From positions 16,719 through 80,718 of the forward strand of contig JAGCXP010000020.1 of the NCBI GenBank assembly GCA_017961345.1: DNA of 64,000 bases, read 5' to 3'. The notes below the pieces were generated by a model, which did no database searches, was not told where the DNA came from, and saw only the letters and a list, made by a program, of their open reading frames with translations. The position numbers and the translations under genes were made by a program. Shown here piece by piece: positions 9,066 through 16,805 of the stretch. The first letter of the stretch is position 1, and each line of letters opens with the position of its first letter. Source of the DNA: Bacteroidales bacterium. GTDB taxonomy: Bacteria; Bacteroidota; Bacteroidia; Bacteroidales; UBA932.

Positions 9066-9929
9066 ATGGATTCCAACAAACGCTCTTCTTTCGCTGAAAT
9101 GGCAGCCCAGGCCCGGAGGGACATCATCCGGATGGTGGGTGCGGCCAAGTCCGGTCATCCGGGCGGCTCGCTCAGCAGCACCGACTTTCTGACGGTGCTG
9201 TTCTCGGACGTGATGAAACAGGATGCCGCCGGTTTTACCCGCGACGCCAAAGGGAAGGACGCCTTTATTCTCTCCGCGGGTCACATCACCCCTATCTATT
9301 ACTCCCTGCTGTCTTTGAACGGCTATATCGAGCGCGATGAACTCGCAACGTTCCGCAAATTCGGTACCCGCCTGCAGGGCCATCCCTGCGTCAATGGAGG
9401 CGTGAAGGGAATCACCCAGGTTTCCGGATCCCTCGGACAGGGACTCTCCTGCGCGCTGGGAATCGCCCTTGCGAAGAAACTCGACAAGGAGGACAACAAA
9501 GTGTTCGTACTGGTCGGCGACGGTGAGAGCGAGGAAGGGCAGATTTGGGAAGCGGCCATGTTCGCGGCCCATCAGAAAGTGGACAATGTCATTGCAATGA
9601 CCGACTGGAACGGCCAGCAGATTGACGGTACGGTCGAAAATGTGGGCGGACTGGGCGATTTGAAGGCCAAATGGGAAGCCTTCGGCTGGAACGTGGTCTT
9701 CTGCGAGGACGGTCACGATTTCGCACAGATTTGCGCCGCGTTCGACAAGGCGCTCTCCGCCTGTGGAAAGGGGAAGCCGGTCATGATTCTCTTCAAGACC
9801 GAAATGGGACACGGCGTCGATTTCATGGCCGGTACCTGTGCCTGGCATGGGAAGGCGCCCGCCGCCGAGCAGGTGGAAGCGGCCCTGAAACAGTTGCCCA
9901 CGACAAAGATTGGTGATTTCAAAATGTAA
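9066..9929 (+). CDS. Transketolase, N-terminal (thiamine-diphosphate binding) subunit
   Basis: The 287-residue protein corresponds to the first half of a normal transketolase. It shows 'GAAKSGHPGGS' near residue 20, the invariant His-rich start of the cofactor site, and the thiamine-diphosphate motif beginning 'GDGESEEGQIWEA' around residue 150 and closing with an Asn about 25 residues later. With the next gene it would form one heteromeric transketolase, moving two-carbon units between sugar phosphates in the non-oxidative pentose phosphate pathway in the cytoplasm. The ATG is followed without a gap by clear family sequence. Only five bases separate it from the C-terminal subunit gene, so balanced co-translation is expected. 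Confidence 0.93.
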   Translation: MDSNKRSSFAEMAAQARRDIIRMVGAAKSGHPGGSLSSTDFLTVLFSDVMKQDAAGFTRDAKGKDAFILSAGHITPIYYSLLSLNGYIERDELATFRKFGTRLQGHPCVNGGVKGITQVSGSLGQGLSCALGIALAKKLDKEDNKVFVLVGDGESEEGQIWEAAMFAAHQKVDNVIAMTDWNGQQIDGTVENVGGLGDLKAKWEAFGWNVVFCEDGHDFAQICAAFDKALSACGKGKPVMILFKTEMGHGVDFMAGTCAWHGKAPAAEQVEAALKQLPTTKIGDFKM

Positions 9930-9934
9930 GCGCA

Positions 9935-10888
9935 ATGAAACAGTATATCGATCAAGGAAAGAAAGATACCCGCAGCGGCTTTGGAGCCGGACTGCTGGAA
10001 GCCGGACGGAAGGATGAGCGCATCGTCGCCCTTTGCGCCGACCTGACCGGTTCGGTCAAAATGGATGCCTTTGCCAAGGAGTTTCCCGAACGTTTCTTCC
10101 AGTGCGGCATCGCCGAAGCCAATATGGTGGGCGCGGCTGCCGGCCTGGCCATCGCCGGAAAGGTCGCGTTCCTCGGCTCTTTCGCCGAGTTCGTCACCGG
10201 CCGTGTATATGACCAGATTCGTCAGGAAGTCTGCTACGGCAAAACCAATGTGAAGATTGCCGCTTCCCACGCGGGTCTTACCGTGGGTGAAGACGGCGCC
10301 ACCCACCAGACGATGGAGGACGTCGCGCTGATGCGCGCCCTGCCCGGCATGGTGGTCCTCTGTCCCTGCGACTGCAACCAGACCAAGGCGGCGACCCTCG
10401 CGGCGGCAGCCTATGACGGCCCCGTGTATCTTCGTTTCGGCCGTCCGGGCGTGCCCAACTTCACCGACCCCGACCAGAAGTTCGAGATTGGCAAGGCGGT
10501 CCTGCTGGAAGAAGGCAAGGATGTGACCGTGTTCGCGACCGGACACCTCGTATGGGAAGCCCTGCAGGCCTGCGCCGCTCTCGAAGCGGAAGGCATCAGC
10601 GCGGAAATCATCGACATCGCGACCATCAAACCCCTCGATGAGGCGGCCGTCGTGGCTTCGGCCCGCAAGACCGGTGCCGTAGTCGTGGCCGAGGAACACA
10701 ATATGCCGGGCGGTCTGGGTGAACTGATTGCCGGCGTGCTGGCCGCGCAGGCTCCTACTCCGATGGAGTATGTCAACGGCGGCGACGCCTTCGGGCAGAG
10801 CGGTACGCCTTCCGAACTGCTGAAAGCCTACGGGCTGGACGCCGCGGGCATCGTGGTTGCCGTCAAAAAAGTGTTGGCACGAAAATAG
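9935..10888 (+). CDS. Transketolase, C-terminal subunit
   Basis: The 317-residue product contains the pyrimidine-binding domain ('ALCADLTGSVKM', 'FQCGIAEANMVGAAAGLA' with the catalytic Glu, then 'HAGLTVGEDGATHQ') and the C-terminal transketolase domain ('LEAEGISAEIIDIATIKPLD', 'VVVAEEHNMPGGLGELIA'). It pairs with the upstream N-terminal subunit. Residue for residue the two together equal one full-length transketolase, so the split is clean and not a frameshift: the first gene has its own stop and this one its own ATG five bases later. Split transketolases are known from archaea and clostridia and are less expected in this phylum. Confidence 0.93.
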   Translation: MKQYIDQGKKDTRSGFGAGLLEAGRKDERIVALCADLTGSVKMDAFAKEFPERFFQCGIAEANMVGAAAGLAIAGKVAFLGSFAEFVTGRVYDQIRQEVCYGKTNVKIAASHAGLTVGEDGATHQTMEDVALMRALPGMVVLCPCDCNQTKAATLAAAAYDGPVYLRFGRPGVPNFTDPDQKFEIGKAVLLEEGKDVTVFATGHLVWEALQACAALEAEGISAEIIDIATIKPLDEAAVVASARKTGAVVVAEEHNMPGGLGELIAGVLAAQAPTPMEYVNGGDAFGQSGTPSELLKAYGLDAAGIVVAVKKVLARK

Positions 10889-10903
10889 CCTGTCTGCCCC
10901 TTT

Positions 10904-11443
10904 GTGACGGACAAGGATATCATAAAACTGCATAGGGAAGGGCGCTTCGAGGAGGCTTTTGACGCATTGGTAAAAGCCTATTCCGAGCGCCTCTACTGGC
11001 ATTTGAGGCATTTTACGGCCTCCCATGACGACGCGGACGACCTGCTTCAGGAGGTCTTTATCAAGGTGTGGACGCAGTTTGCTTCTTTCCGCGGTGAGAG
11101 CGCGCTGTTTACCTGGCTGTGGCGCATCGCCTCCAACGAGGCCATCAGTTGGCTGCGTAAGAAAAAGGTCCGCGCCGCGCTGGAGTTCGACAGTATCGAG
11201 AACGTGCTGAGTCTGCGCGTGCAGGACGACCCCTGGTTCGACGGGGATGAGGCGGAGCGGAAGTTGCAGCAGGCCATCGCCACGCTTTCCGGCAAGGAAA
11301 AGGAGGTATTCCTGCTGCGCTACTATGAGGATATGCCCTATGAGCAGATGGCCTCCGTGCTGGACTCGACCGTGGGTTCGTTGAAGGTTTTGTACCACAA
11401 CGCGGTCACGAAGGTGAAAAAAGTGTTGGACAAGGAGTCATAA
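10904..11443 (+). CDS. ECF-type RNA polymerase sigma factor
   Basis: The 179-residue product starts at a GTG 15 bases after the transketolase stop. Region 2 is at about residues 22-90 ('DDADDLLQEVFIKVW', 'LFTWLWRIASNEAI') and region 4 at about 120-175 ('LSGKEKEVFLLRYYEDM', 'YEQMASVLDSTVGSLKVLYH', a helix-turn-helix). There is no region 3, as expected for group 4 sigma factors. Most Bacteroidetes ECF factors sit beside an anti-sigma or a TonB receptor; here the next gene is a SUI1-like protein, so no cognate anti-sigma is visible. It is likely co-transcribed with transketolase. The regulon is unknown. Confidence 0.9.
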   Translation: MTDKDIIKLHREGRFEEAFDALVKAYSERLYWHLRHFTASHDDADDLLQEVFIKVWTQFASFRGESALFTWLWRIASNEAISWLRKKKVRAALEFDSIENVLSLRVQDDPWFDGDEAERKLQQAIATLSGKEKEVFLLRYYEDMPYEQMASVLDSTVGSLKVLYHNAVTKVKKVLDKES

Positions 11444-11465
11444 GACCCGCAAATTGGATGAATGT

Positions 11466-11810
11466 ATGGCAGATAACGATTGGAAAAAACGGCTCGGGGT
11501 GGTCTTTTCCACCAATCCCGACTTTCACTATGAGGAGTCGGCGGATGCGCAGGTGCAGACTCCTGAGCCGTCCCGCCAGCATCTTCGCGTGGGGATAGAC
11601 CGGCGCGCCCGGGCCGGGAAACAGGTTACGCTCGTCAGCGGCTTTGTCGGAAGCGAGGCGGATCTGACGGAACTCGGACGCACCCTCAAAACGAAATGCG
11701 GGGTAGGCGGCAGCGCCAAGGATGGGGAGATTCTGATTCAGGGAGACCATCGCGACCGGGTCGTCGCCCTGCTGCAGGAAATGGGATACAACGCCAAACG
11801 GGCCAACTGA
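11466..11810 (+). CDS. SUI1/eIF1-like (YciH-type) translation factor
   Basis: The 114-residue product has an acidic N-terminal tail and a SUI1 fold from about residue 40: 'GKQVTLVSGF', 'LTELGRTLKTKCGVGGSAKDGEILIQGDH'-type sequence (quoted in parts: 'LKTKCGVGGSAKDGEI') and 'VVALLQEMGY'. This is the bacterial relative of eIF1, which in E. coli influences start-codon fidelity. I chose the ATG at 11466 rather than the TTG twelve bases upstream because family members begin close to a 'WKKRLG' segment. It follows the sigma factor gene by 22 bases. Confidence 0.85.
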   Translation: MADNDWKKRLGVVFSTNPDFHYEESADAQVQTPEPSRQHLRVGIDRRARAGKQVTLVSGFVGSEADLTELGRTLKTKCGVGGSAKDGEILIQGDHRDRVVALLQEMGYNAKRAN

Positions 11811-11847
11811 AAAATAGCGTACTGACAGTCATTCAATAGGATTTCCG

Positions 11848-12471
11848 ATGGAGACAGTTTTTAATATCGTAACGGTCATCTGCCTGATTCTGGCCCTGCC
11901 CCTGCTGATCCAGATTCTGCCGCGCTCGCTCTCCTGCATGACCCGTTCCAAGGAAATCATCAACTTCGAGCGCTCGCTCTCGCGTGCCCGTTCAAGGGAT
12001 ATGCTCGCCCTGCTGCTCCTGTTTCCCTTCTGTTTTTTCTGTGCCCGCTACCGGGTGGTGCCCTGTCGCCTTGTTTCGGGCGCCGGGGACTTTTTGCCCG
12101 CCCTGGGCTGGACGCTGGCCTATGTGGGCGGATATGTTCTCCTGCGCGAACTTTTTTCGGCCTTGTTCAGTCCCCGGGAAGGTGACGACCGCATCATTCA
12201 GGCTTCGCGCCGAGGGACGGTCACGCTGTTTATTCCGCTTGTCTTGCTGATGGTGTTCACCGTAGTGCTGACGCATCCCTTCCCGGCCGTTCATCCGTAT
12301 GTGACGCGGATTCTTCAGGCGGAAATCGTGTTTTTCTATGTCATAGCCTACCTCCGCCGCGCCCAGGTGTTCTCCTCCTTCACCCCCTTCTTCCGGACGC
12401 GCTGGTACCTGCTGACAACGGAACTGCTTCCCGCCGCCGCCTTTGCCGCCGCGTGTATCTGGATTCCGTAG
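11848..12471 (+). CDS. DUF4271 integral membrane protein
   Basis: The 207-residue product has an N-terminal transmembrane helix (residues about 5-23), a basic cytoplasmic loop and about four more hydrophobic helices (50-66, 83-105, 125-145, 155-172, 185-204). Length and the central 'GYVLLRELFSALF' segment fit the DUF4271 family. In Bacteroidales this gene typically sits directly before hemD, rnpA and yidD, exactly as here, which strengthens the call. The function is not known; conserved linkage with uroporphyrinogen synthase is suggestive at most. Confidence 0.8.
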   Translation: METVFNIVTVICLILALPLLIQILPRSLSCMTRSKEIINFERSLSRARSRDMLALLLLFPFCFFCARYRVVPCRLVSGAGDFLPALGWTLAYVGGYVLLRELFSALFSPREGDDRIIQASRRGTVTLFIPLVLLMVFTVVLTHPFPAVHPYVTRILQAEIVFFYVIAYLRRAQVFSSFTPFFRTRWYLLTTELLPAAAFAAACIWIP

Positions 12472-12519
12472 ATTCCAGGTCGGGGAGTCAATCTTTTTTT
12501 TCAATTCGCGAAAAATTCG

Positions 12520-12527
12520 TACCTTTG
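12520..12527 (+). promoter_or_regulatory. -7 element TAccTTTG for hemD-rnpA-yidD
   Basis: TACCTTTG lies 61 bases before the hemD ATG, in the 117-base spacer after the DUF4271 gene. It would give a leader of roughly 55 bases for the three-gene unit. Confidence 0.7.
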
Positions 12528-12588
12528 CGCGCTCAAATTGAAAAACGCCCATTTCGGCGGGGAAAAATGAGCGTCAAAACAGCGAAAA

Positions 12589-13326
12589 ATGGCAGAACAG
12601 AAGCGGATTCTCATCTCCCAAAAGGCGTCTGCAGCGCCTTCTCCCTATACCCCTCTGATCGAGCACAGCGGAGCGCAGATAGACTTCATTCCTTTTTTTA
12701 GGAATGAGGCGCTTTCCTCGCGCGAATTCCGTTCGCAGCGCATCAGCATTGCCGACTATACGGCCATCGTCTTTTCTTCCCGTACGGTCATCGACGCCTT
12801 CTTCAGCCTCTGTGAGGAACTGCGCGTGAAGATTCCCGAGACGATGAAGTATTTCTGCTCGACCGAGAACGTGGCCTTCTACCTGCAAAAACACATCGTC
12901 TACCGCAAGCGGAAGATTTTTTACGGGACGGGAACCCCGGACAGCCTGATTGCGTCCATCGGCCCCCGCCATACCGGAGAGAAGTTTCTGATTGCGACAG
13001 CCGGCAGCATCAACACAGACATCACCCGCGCGTTTGCAGCTACGCAGATGGATGCCACGCCCGCGATGTTCGTCAAGCCCGTATCCGAAGATATCAAGTC
13101 TCTGGATTTGCATTCCTACGATGCCCTGGTGCTGTCTTCTTCCTCCGACGTGGCCTCCCTCTATGAGAATTTCCCCGATTTTCAGCAGGGCGACATTCGC
13201 TTTATCACCTTCGGCCGCTCCGTGGTCAAGGCCCTCGAAGAGAAAGGCCTGTCCGTGGAGATTGCCGCCCCCACTCCTCAGATTCCCTCCATTGTCAAGG
13301 CGGTGGAGATTTTCCTCTCGAAGTAG
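12589..13326 (+). CDS. hemD: Uroporphyrinogen-III synthase
   Basis: The 245-residue product has the two-lobed HemD architecture with poor overall conservation but recognisable pieces: N-terminal 'RILISQKAS', 'TAIVFSSRTVIDAFF' (about residues 60-75), 'FLIATAGSI', 'ALVLSSSSDVASLYENF' and 'RFITFGRSVVKALEEKGL'. The enzyme cyclises hydroxymethylbilane with inversion of ring D to make uroporphyrinogen III for heme and related tetrapyrroles. It is followed with a one-base overlap (TAGTG) by rnpA. The synteny DUF4271-hemD-rnpA-yidD is characteristic of Bacteroidales. Confidence 0.87.
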   Translation: MAEQKRILISQKASAAPSPYTPLIEHSGAQIDFIPFFRNEALSSREFRSQRISIADYTAIVFSSRTVIDAFFSLCEELRVKIPETMKYFCSTENVAFYLQKHIVYRKRKIFYGTGTPDSLIASIGPRHTGEKFLIATAGSINTDITRAFAATQMDATPAMFVKPVSEDIKSLDLHSYDALVLSSSSDVASLYENFPDFQQGDIRFITFGRSVVKALEEKGLSVEIAAPTPQIPSIVKAVEIFLSK

Positions 13327-13691
13327 TGGCCCAGACCTTCACGAAAGCGGAGCGTCTTTGCGCCAAGAATGATATTGACGGCCTCCTGAAAGAGGGCCGT
13401 TATTTTTCTGTGGACGGCGTGTTCCGAATCTGTGCGAGGCCTCGCATGGCCCTTGCGCCCGCCGGGCTGCCCTCCCGCCTACTAATCAGCGTGCCCAAGC
13501 GGAGTTTCAAGCGGGCGGTCAAACGCAACCTTCTCAAACGCCGCATCCGCGAAGCGTACCGCCGCCACAAGCCGGCGGTGGCCGTGGACCTGATGCTGGT
13601 CTATCTGCCGAAGGAGGTCCTCAGTTATGCCGAAATCGAGGCTGGCGTGGTTGCCGCGATAGCCAGGGTGGAAGAAGCACTATGCGCGTGA
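13326..13691 (+). CDS. rnpA: Ribonuclease P protein component
   Basis: The 121-residue basic protein starts at a GTG overlapping the hemD stop. It contains the RnpA signature '[16 protein letters not shown]' at about residues 61-76, preceded by '[16 protein letters not shown]'. It binds the catalytic RNase P RNA and helps mature tRNA 5' ends. It overlaps yidD by ten bases, the usual arrangement. Unlike many bacteria there is no rpmH in front; in this phylum hemD takes that place. Confidence 0.95.
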   Translation: MAQTFTKAERLCAKNDIDGLLKEGRYFSVDGVFRICARPRMALAPAGLPSRLLISVPKRSFKRAVKRNLLKRRIREAYRRHKPAVAVDLMLVYLPKEVLSYAEIEAGVVAAIARVEEALCA

Positions 13692-13921
13692 AGGCCGTCC
13701 TCAAGTGGCTGGGCAATGCCCCGTTTCTGCTTGTGATTGCTTTCTACCGCAGTTGCATCTCGCCTTTTACGCCCCCCGCCTGCCGCTTCACCCCCACCTG
13801 TTCCCAGTACGCGATGGAGGCCTTCAAAAAATACGGCCCGTTCAAAGGGCTGTACCTGAGCGTGAAACGCATTCTACGTTGCCGTCCCGGCGGCGGCAGC
13901 GGCTACGACCCCGTGCCGTAG
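13682..13921 (+). CDS. yidD: Membrane protein insertion efficiency factor
   Basis: The 79-residue product carries the full YidD signature: '[20 protein letters not shown]' followed by '[12 protein letters not shown]' and '[17 protein letters not shown]'. YidD is an amphipathic membrane-associated protein that assists YidC-dependent insertion. Its start lies inside the rnpA 3' end, giving coupled translation. It ends just before a hairpin that serves as terminator for both converging genes. Confidence 0.95.
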   Translation: MRVKAVLKWLGNAPFLLVIAFYRSCISPFTPPACRFTPTCSQYAMEAFKKYGPFKGLYLSVKRILRCRPGGGSGYDPVP

Positions 13922-13927
13922 CGGCGT

Positions 13928-13962
13928 ATAGGCAGGCACCCTTGCGCGTGCGCGCTGCCTAT
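13928..13962. terminator. Bidirectional terminator hairpin between yidD and the DUF4294 gene
   Basis: An 8-bp stem (ATAGGCAG at 13928-13935, CTGCCTAT at 13955-13962) encloses a GC-rich loop that can itself pair. On the plus strand it is followed by a T-rich run (TTCTTCTTTTT). It overlaps the last codon and stop of the convergent gene at 13959. Confidence 0.65.
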
Positions 13963-14768
13963 TTCTTCTTTTTGACTTCCGAAGTGAGCCGCTCGGATTT
14001 GAAGACGGTCTTGGGGGGATCTTCCCAGAAGATGGACCAGTAGAAGGCGTCCCAGTCGCCGCTGTCCCAGATTTCCACCAACTCTTCAATGTTGCGGTCC
14101 GCTCCTTTGGGGTCGTAGCGCTTTTTGAGGTCGGCATCGAAAAAGCGGGCGATAAACTGCCAGAAACCGGCGGCGAAGGAACCCTCGTAGGTCTTGATGA
14201 TGTCGTAGGGCGGCATGCCGCACTCGCGGTCCACGAGGCGGAGCAGGACCATGCCCTGGCTGATGGTCATCTTGCGGATGTCTTTCTCGAAAAGACGGAA
14301 CAGTTCCTTCTCCACGCAGTCGATATAGCGGTTACGTTCGCTTTTTTTCAGGGGCTGCGCGGCGAGGGTGCTGTCCACCTGCGCCATCATCTTGCGCCAC
14401 ACGAGTGCGTAGGGATAGAACTTGTTGAAATTGAAGACCAGTTTGTAGTATTTCTTCCACTCCTTTCCCTTCTGCTTGGGCATGCGGGCGAAAATGCGGG
14501 TCGGGCGGATTTCATCGACGAAGACCGTGTCCCCATTCTCGTTGATTTCGTACTTCATCAGGTGGAGGTTTTCCGCAGACACCTGCTCTACGGCGCGCAG
14601 CGCAAACGCCGCCACTTCCGCGTCAAGATTCTTTTCAGCCTGGGCATTTGCCTCCGGGCTTGTCGCTGCGCCGGGACTTTTCGAAACGGTCTTCGGCGCG
14701 GCCGTGGCTGCCGGATAGGACAGCCACAGGGAGAGACTCAACAGAAAAAGTAGCCGGAATCGCTTCAT
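13959..14768 (-). CDS. DUF4294 family secreted protein
   Basis: The 269-residue product starts at the ATG at 14768 ('MKRFRLL'), which creates a signal peptide of about 24 residues ending near 'ATAA'; the longer reading adds eleven residues with no signal character. The mature part contains the DUF4294 core: 'DTVFVDEIRPTRIFARMP', 'NFNKFYPYALVW', 'ISQGMVLLRLVDRECG' and 'TYEGSFAAGFWQFIARFF'. The family is widespread in Bacteroidetes, probably periplasmic, and without an assigned function. A TAccTTTG element lies 20 bases upstream, divergent from the GH127 gene. Confidence 0.8.
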   Translation of the reverse strand: MKRFRLLFLLSLSLWLSYPAATAAPKTVSKSPGAATSPEANAQAEKNLDAEVAAFALRAVEQVSAENLHLMKYEINENGDTVFVDEIRPTRIFARMPKQKGKEWKKYYKLVFNFNKFYPYALVWRKMMAQVDSTLAAQPLKKSERNRYIDCVEKELFRLFEKDIRKMTISQGMVLLRLVDRECGMPPYDIIKTYEGSFAAGFWQFIARFFDADLKKRYDPKGADRNIEELVEIWDSGDWDAFYWSIFWEDPPKTVFKSERLTSEVKKKK

Positions 14769-14788
14769 ACGCTTTGCTCGGAGGTTTG

Positions 14789-14796
14789 CAAAGGTA
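14789..14796 (-). promoter_or_regulatory. -7 element TAccTTTG for the DUF4294 gene
   Basis: On the minus strand TACCTTTG lies 20 bases before the ATG at 14768. It is divergent from the promoter at 14809-14816; the two elements are only 12 bases apart, so the two start regions overlap. Confidence 0.7.
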
Positions 14797-14808
14797 GCCA
14801 TTTATTCT

Positions 14809-14816
14809 TATCTTTG
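14809..14816 (+). promoter_or_regulatory. -7 element TAtcTTTG for the GH127 gene
   Basis: TATCTTTG lies 52 bases before the GH127 ATG at 14869. It is divergent from the DUF4294 promoter, leaving little room for a separate upstream activator site. Confidence 0.7.
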
Positions 14817-14868
14817 CAATCCGAAAAACCACACACACAATCCAGGTACTTCTATTCAATCAAAAAGC

Positions 14869-16785
14869 ATGAAAAAACTCGTTTCTCTCGCGATTCTCGC
14901 CACTCTTTTTTCCGCCTGTGCTTCCGATAAGCCCTGGCAGGAGACCGCGCTTACGGATGTCCGGCCCGAAGGCTGGCTCAAGGAGCAGTTCCAGACGCAG
15001 AAAGAGGGCCTGACCGGCCATCCCGAAGCCCTTTCCTATCCCTACAACACCTGCCTCTGGGCCGGTGAGATTCCCCGTCAGGGCGAACACGGACAGGATT
15101 GGTGGCGCTACGAGCAGACCGCTTACTATACGGACGGTTTCCTTCGCATGGGTTATCTGACGGACGACAAGGAATTCATTGAAAAAGGAGAGGAGGGCAT
15201 CCGCTACACCTTTGACCATCCTTGGGAGAACGGTCGTCTGGGCTCGAAACGGGTGGAAAACACCTGGCCTTTCGCCGTGTTTTTCCGTGCGGTGAAGGCC
15301 GCCTATGACGTGCACCCCGACCCCGCCATTTTAGAGGCGCTCACCAAGCACTACAACTCCATCCCCACGAGTCAACTGATCCGCAAGCGTGATATCATTT
15401 CCATTGAGGGAATGTTGTGGACGGCCGAGAAGACCGGGAACAAAGCCCTCGTCGTGCGGGCCGACTCCGTCTTCCGGATGCGCAAAGACCTGCTTGCCCA
15501 GCTCGAGGGGGTCGCTCTCAAGCGGGACGACCGAGTGACTCCCGAATTTCTGACCGGCCCGGAACCCTACAATATGCACGGAGTGACGATGAGTGAAATC
15601 CTCAAGATTCCCATCTTGCTCTATGCGGCGACGGGTGACGAGTGGTACAAGAACCTGGCGGTGAGTTCCCTGGACCGTCTCTACGAAGAGAACGGCCTGC
15701 CCGACGGCCTGTTTACCTGTGCCGAGTGGCTTCAGGGACTGGAGATTCGTCACAGCCACGAGACCTGCAACGCCGTCGATATGAGCTGGACGCTGGGTTA
15801 TTACCTCGAAATCCTCAAGGAGACCCGCTATGCCGATATGCTGGAGAAGATTGTCTTCAATGCCGGTGCGGGCAGCGTAACCCCGGATTTCAAGGCCCTC
15901 CAATACTATTCCTCGGTCAACCAGTTCCTGTGCACCGGTACGTCCAACCACAACAAGGACAACTTCTGTTCCACCTGGATGGCTTACCGTCCCACGCACG
16001 AAACCGAGTGCTGCGCCGGCAATATCCACCGGCTTTTCCCCAATTATGCCGCCCGGATGTGGCTGCGCAGTGATGACGGTATGGTGGCCGCCCTCTACGG
16101 CCCGTCCCGTTTCCATTACAGCGACGACCTGAAGATTCTGGAAGAGACCGCCTATCCCTACAGCGAAGAGGTCCGCTTCAAGGTGGAAGCCACCGAAGGC
16201 TCCCATGCGGCCAAACTGACCCTCCGGATTCCCGGCTGGTGCAAGGGTGCGAGCCTTCTTGTCAACGGCAAAGCCGTCAAGGAGTCCCTTAAGAGCGGTA
16301 GTTTCGTCACGCTCTCCGGCCCGTGGAAGAACGGAGACGAGATCCATCTCAGCCTCCCGATGGAAGCGGTCCGGAAGACGGCCTTCGGCGGAGGCTATTG
16401 GTTCGAGCGCGGGCCGCTGGTCTATACCTATGCGATTCCCGCCACCTATACGAAGGATACGCAGCGATATGCCAATATGAACGGCAAGTATCCCGAAGAC
16501 GATGAGGCGTTCCCTTGCTGGGATATCCGTCCTTCCGCTCCCTGGAACTATGGCGTGGACGAAGATGTTCAGCCCAGATATATTGAGTCGGACAATCCGG
16601 GGGGCAAGGTCCTGATTTCCGCCTGCCCCATAGAATGGAAGTATGCCGAGGGGCCCAATGGGGAACTTCTGACCCCCGATCTTCCGGAAAGCCCCAAGGC
16701 GACCGGCCCTTCGCGCGTTCTCGAATTGGTCCCTTACGGCGGTACGACGATCCGTATGACCGTCTTTCCCGTATTGTCTGATTAA
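14869..16785 (+). CDS. GH127 (DUF1680) beta-L-arabinofuranosidase-like lipoprotein
   Basis: The 638-residue product has a lipoprotein signal (LFSAC, Cys 17) and then a GH127 catalytic (alpha/alpha)6 barrel and C-terminal beta-sandwich. The zinc/thiolate site of the family is intact: Glu298 and Cys300 in 'SHETC', and Cys381-Cys382 in 'ECCAGN', the first of which corresponds to the cysteine nucleophile of the characterised bifidobacterial enzyme. Expected reaction: release of beta-L-arabinofuranose from hydroxyproline-rich glycoprotein or plant glycans. No SusC/SusD pair flanks it, so it is an isolated glycosidase; the convergent AraC-type regulator and the nearby epimerase-like gene may belong with it. 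Sequence relatives with other sugar specificities exist, so the substrate is inferred. Confidence 0.85.
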   Translation: MKKLVSLAILATLFSACASDKPWQETALTDVRPEGWLKEQFQTQKEGLTGHPEALSYPYNTCLWAGEIPRQGEHGQDWWRYEQTAYYTDGFLRMGYLTDDKEFIEKGEEGIRYTFDHPWENGRLGSKRVENTWPFAVFFRAVKAAYDVHPDPAILEALTKHYNSIPTSQLIRKRDIISIEGMLWTAEKTGNKALVVRADSVFRMRKDLLAQLEGVALKRDDRVTPEFLTGPEPYNMHGVTMSEILKIPILLYAATGDEWYKNLAVSSLDRLYEENGLPDGLFTCAEWLQGLEIRHSHETCNAVDMSWTLGYYLEILKETRYADMLEKIVFNAGAGSVTPDFKALQYYSSVNQFLCTGTSNHNKDNFCSTWMAYRPTHETECCAGNIHRLFPNYAARMWLRSDDGMVAALYGPSRFHYSDDLKILEETAYPYSEEVRFKVEATEGSHAAKLTLRIPGWCKGASLLVNGKAVKESLKSGSFVTLSGPWKNGDEIHLSLPMEAVRKTAFGGGYWFERGPLVYTYAIPATYTKDTQRYANMNGKYPEDDEAFPCWDIRPSAPWNYGVDEDVQPRYIESDNPGGKVLISACPIEWKYAEGPNGELLTPDLPESPKATGPSRVLELVPYGGTTIRMTVFPVLSD

Positions 16786-16805
16786 GAAAAGTTTGAAAGT
16801 AAAAA

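Noticed and set aside
9935-9940. Possibility that the two transketolase genes result from a frameshift error
   Set aside because: The first gene ends with a natural TAA and the second has its own ATG with family-typical start; the split is at the domain boundary.
12472-12500. Terminator after the DUF4271 gene
   Set aside because: A T-run is present but the possible stem (AGATT/AATCT) is too weak and long-looped to support.
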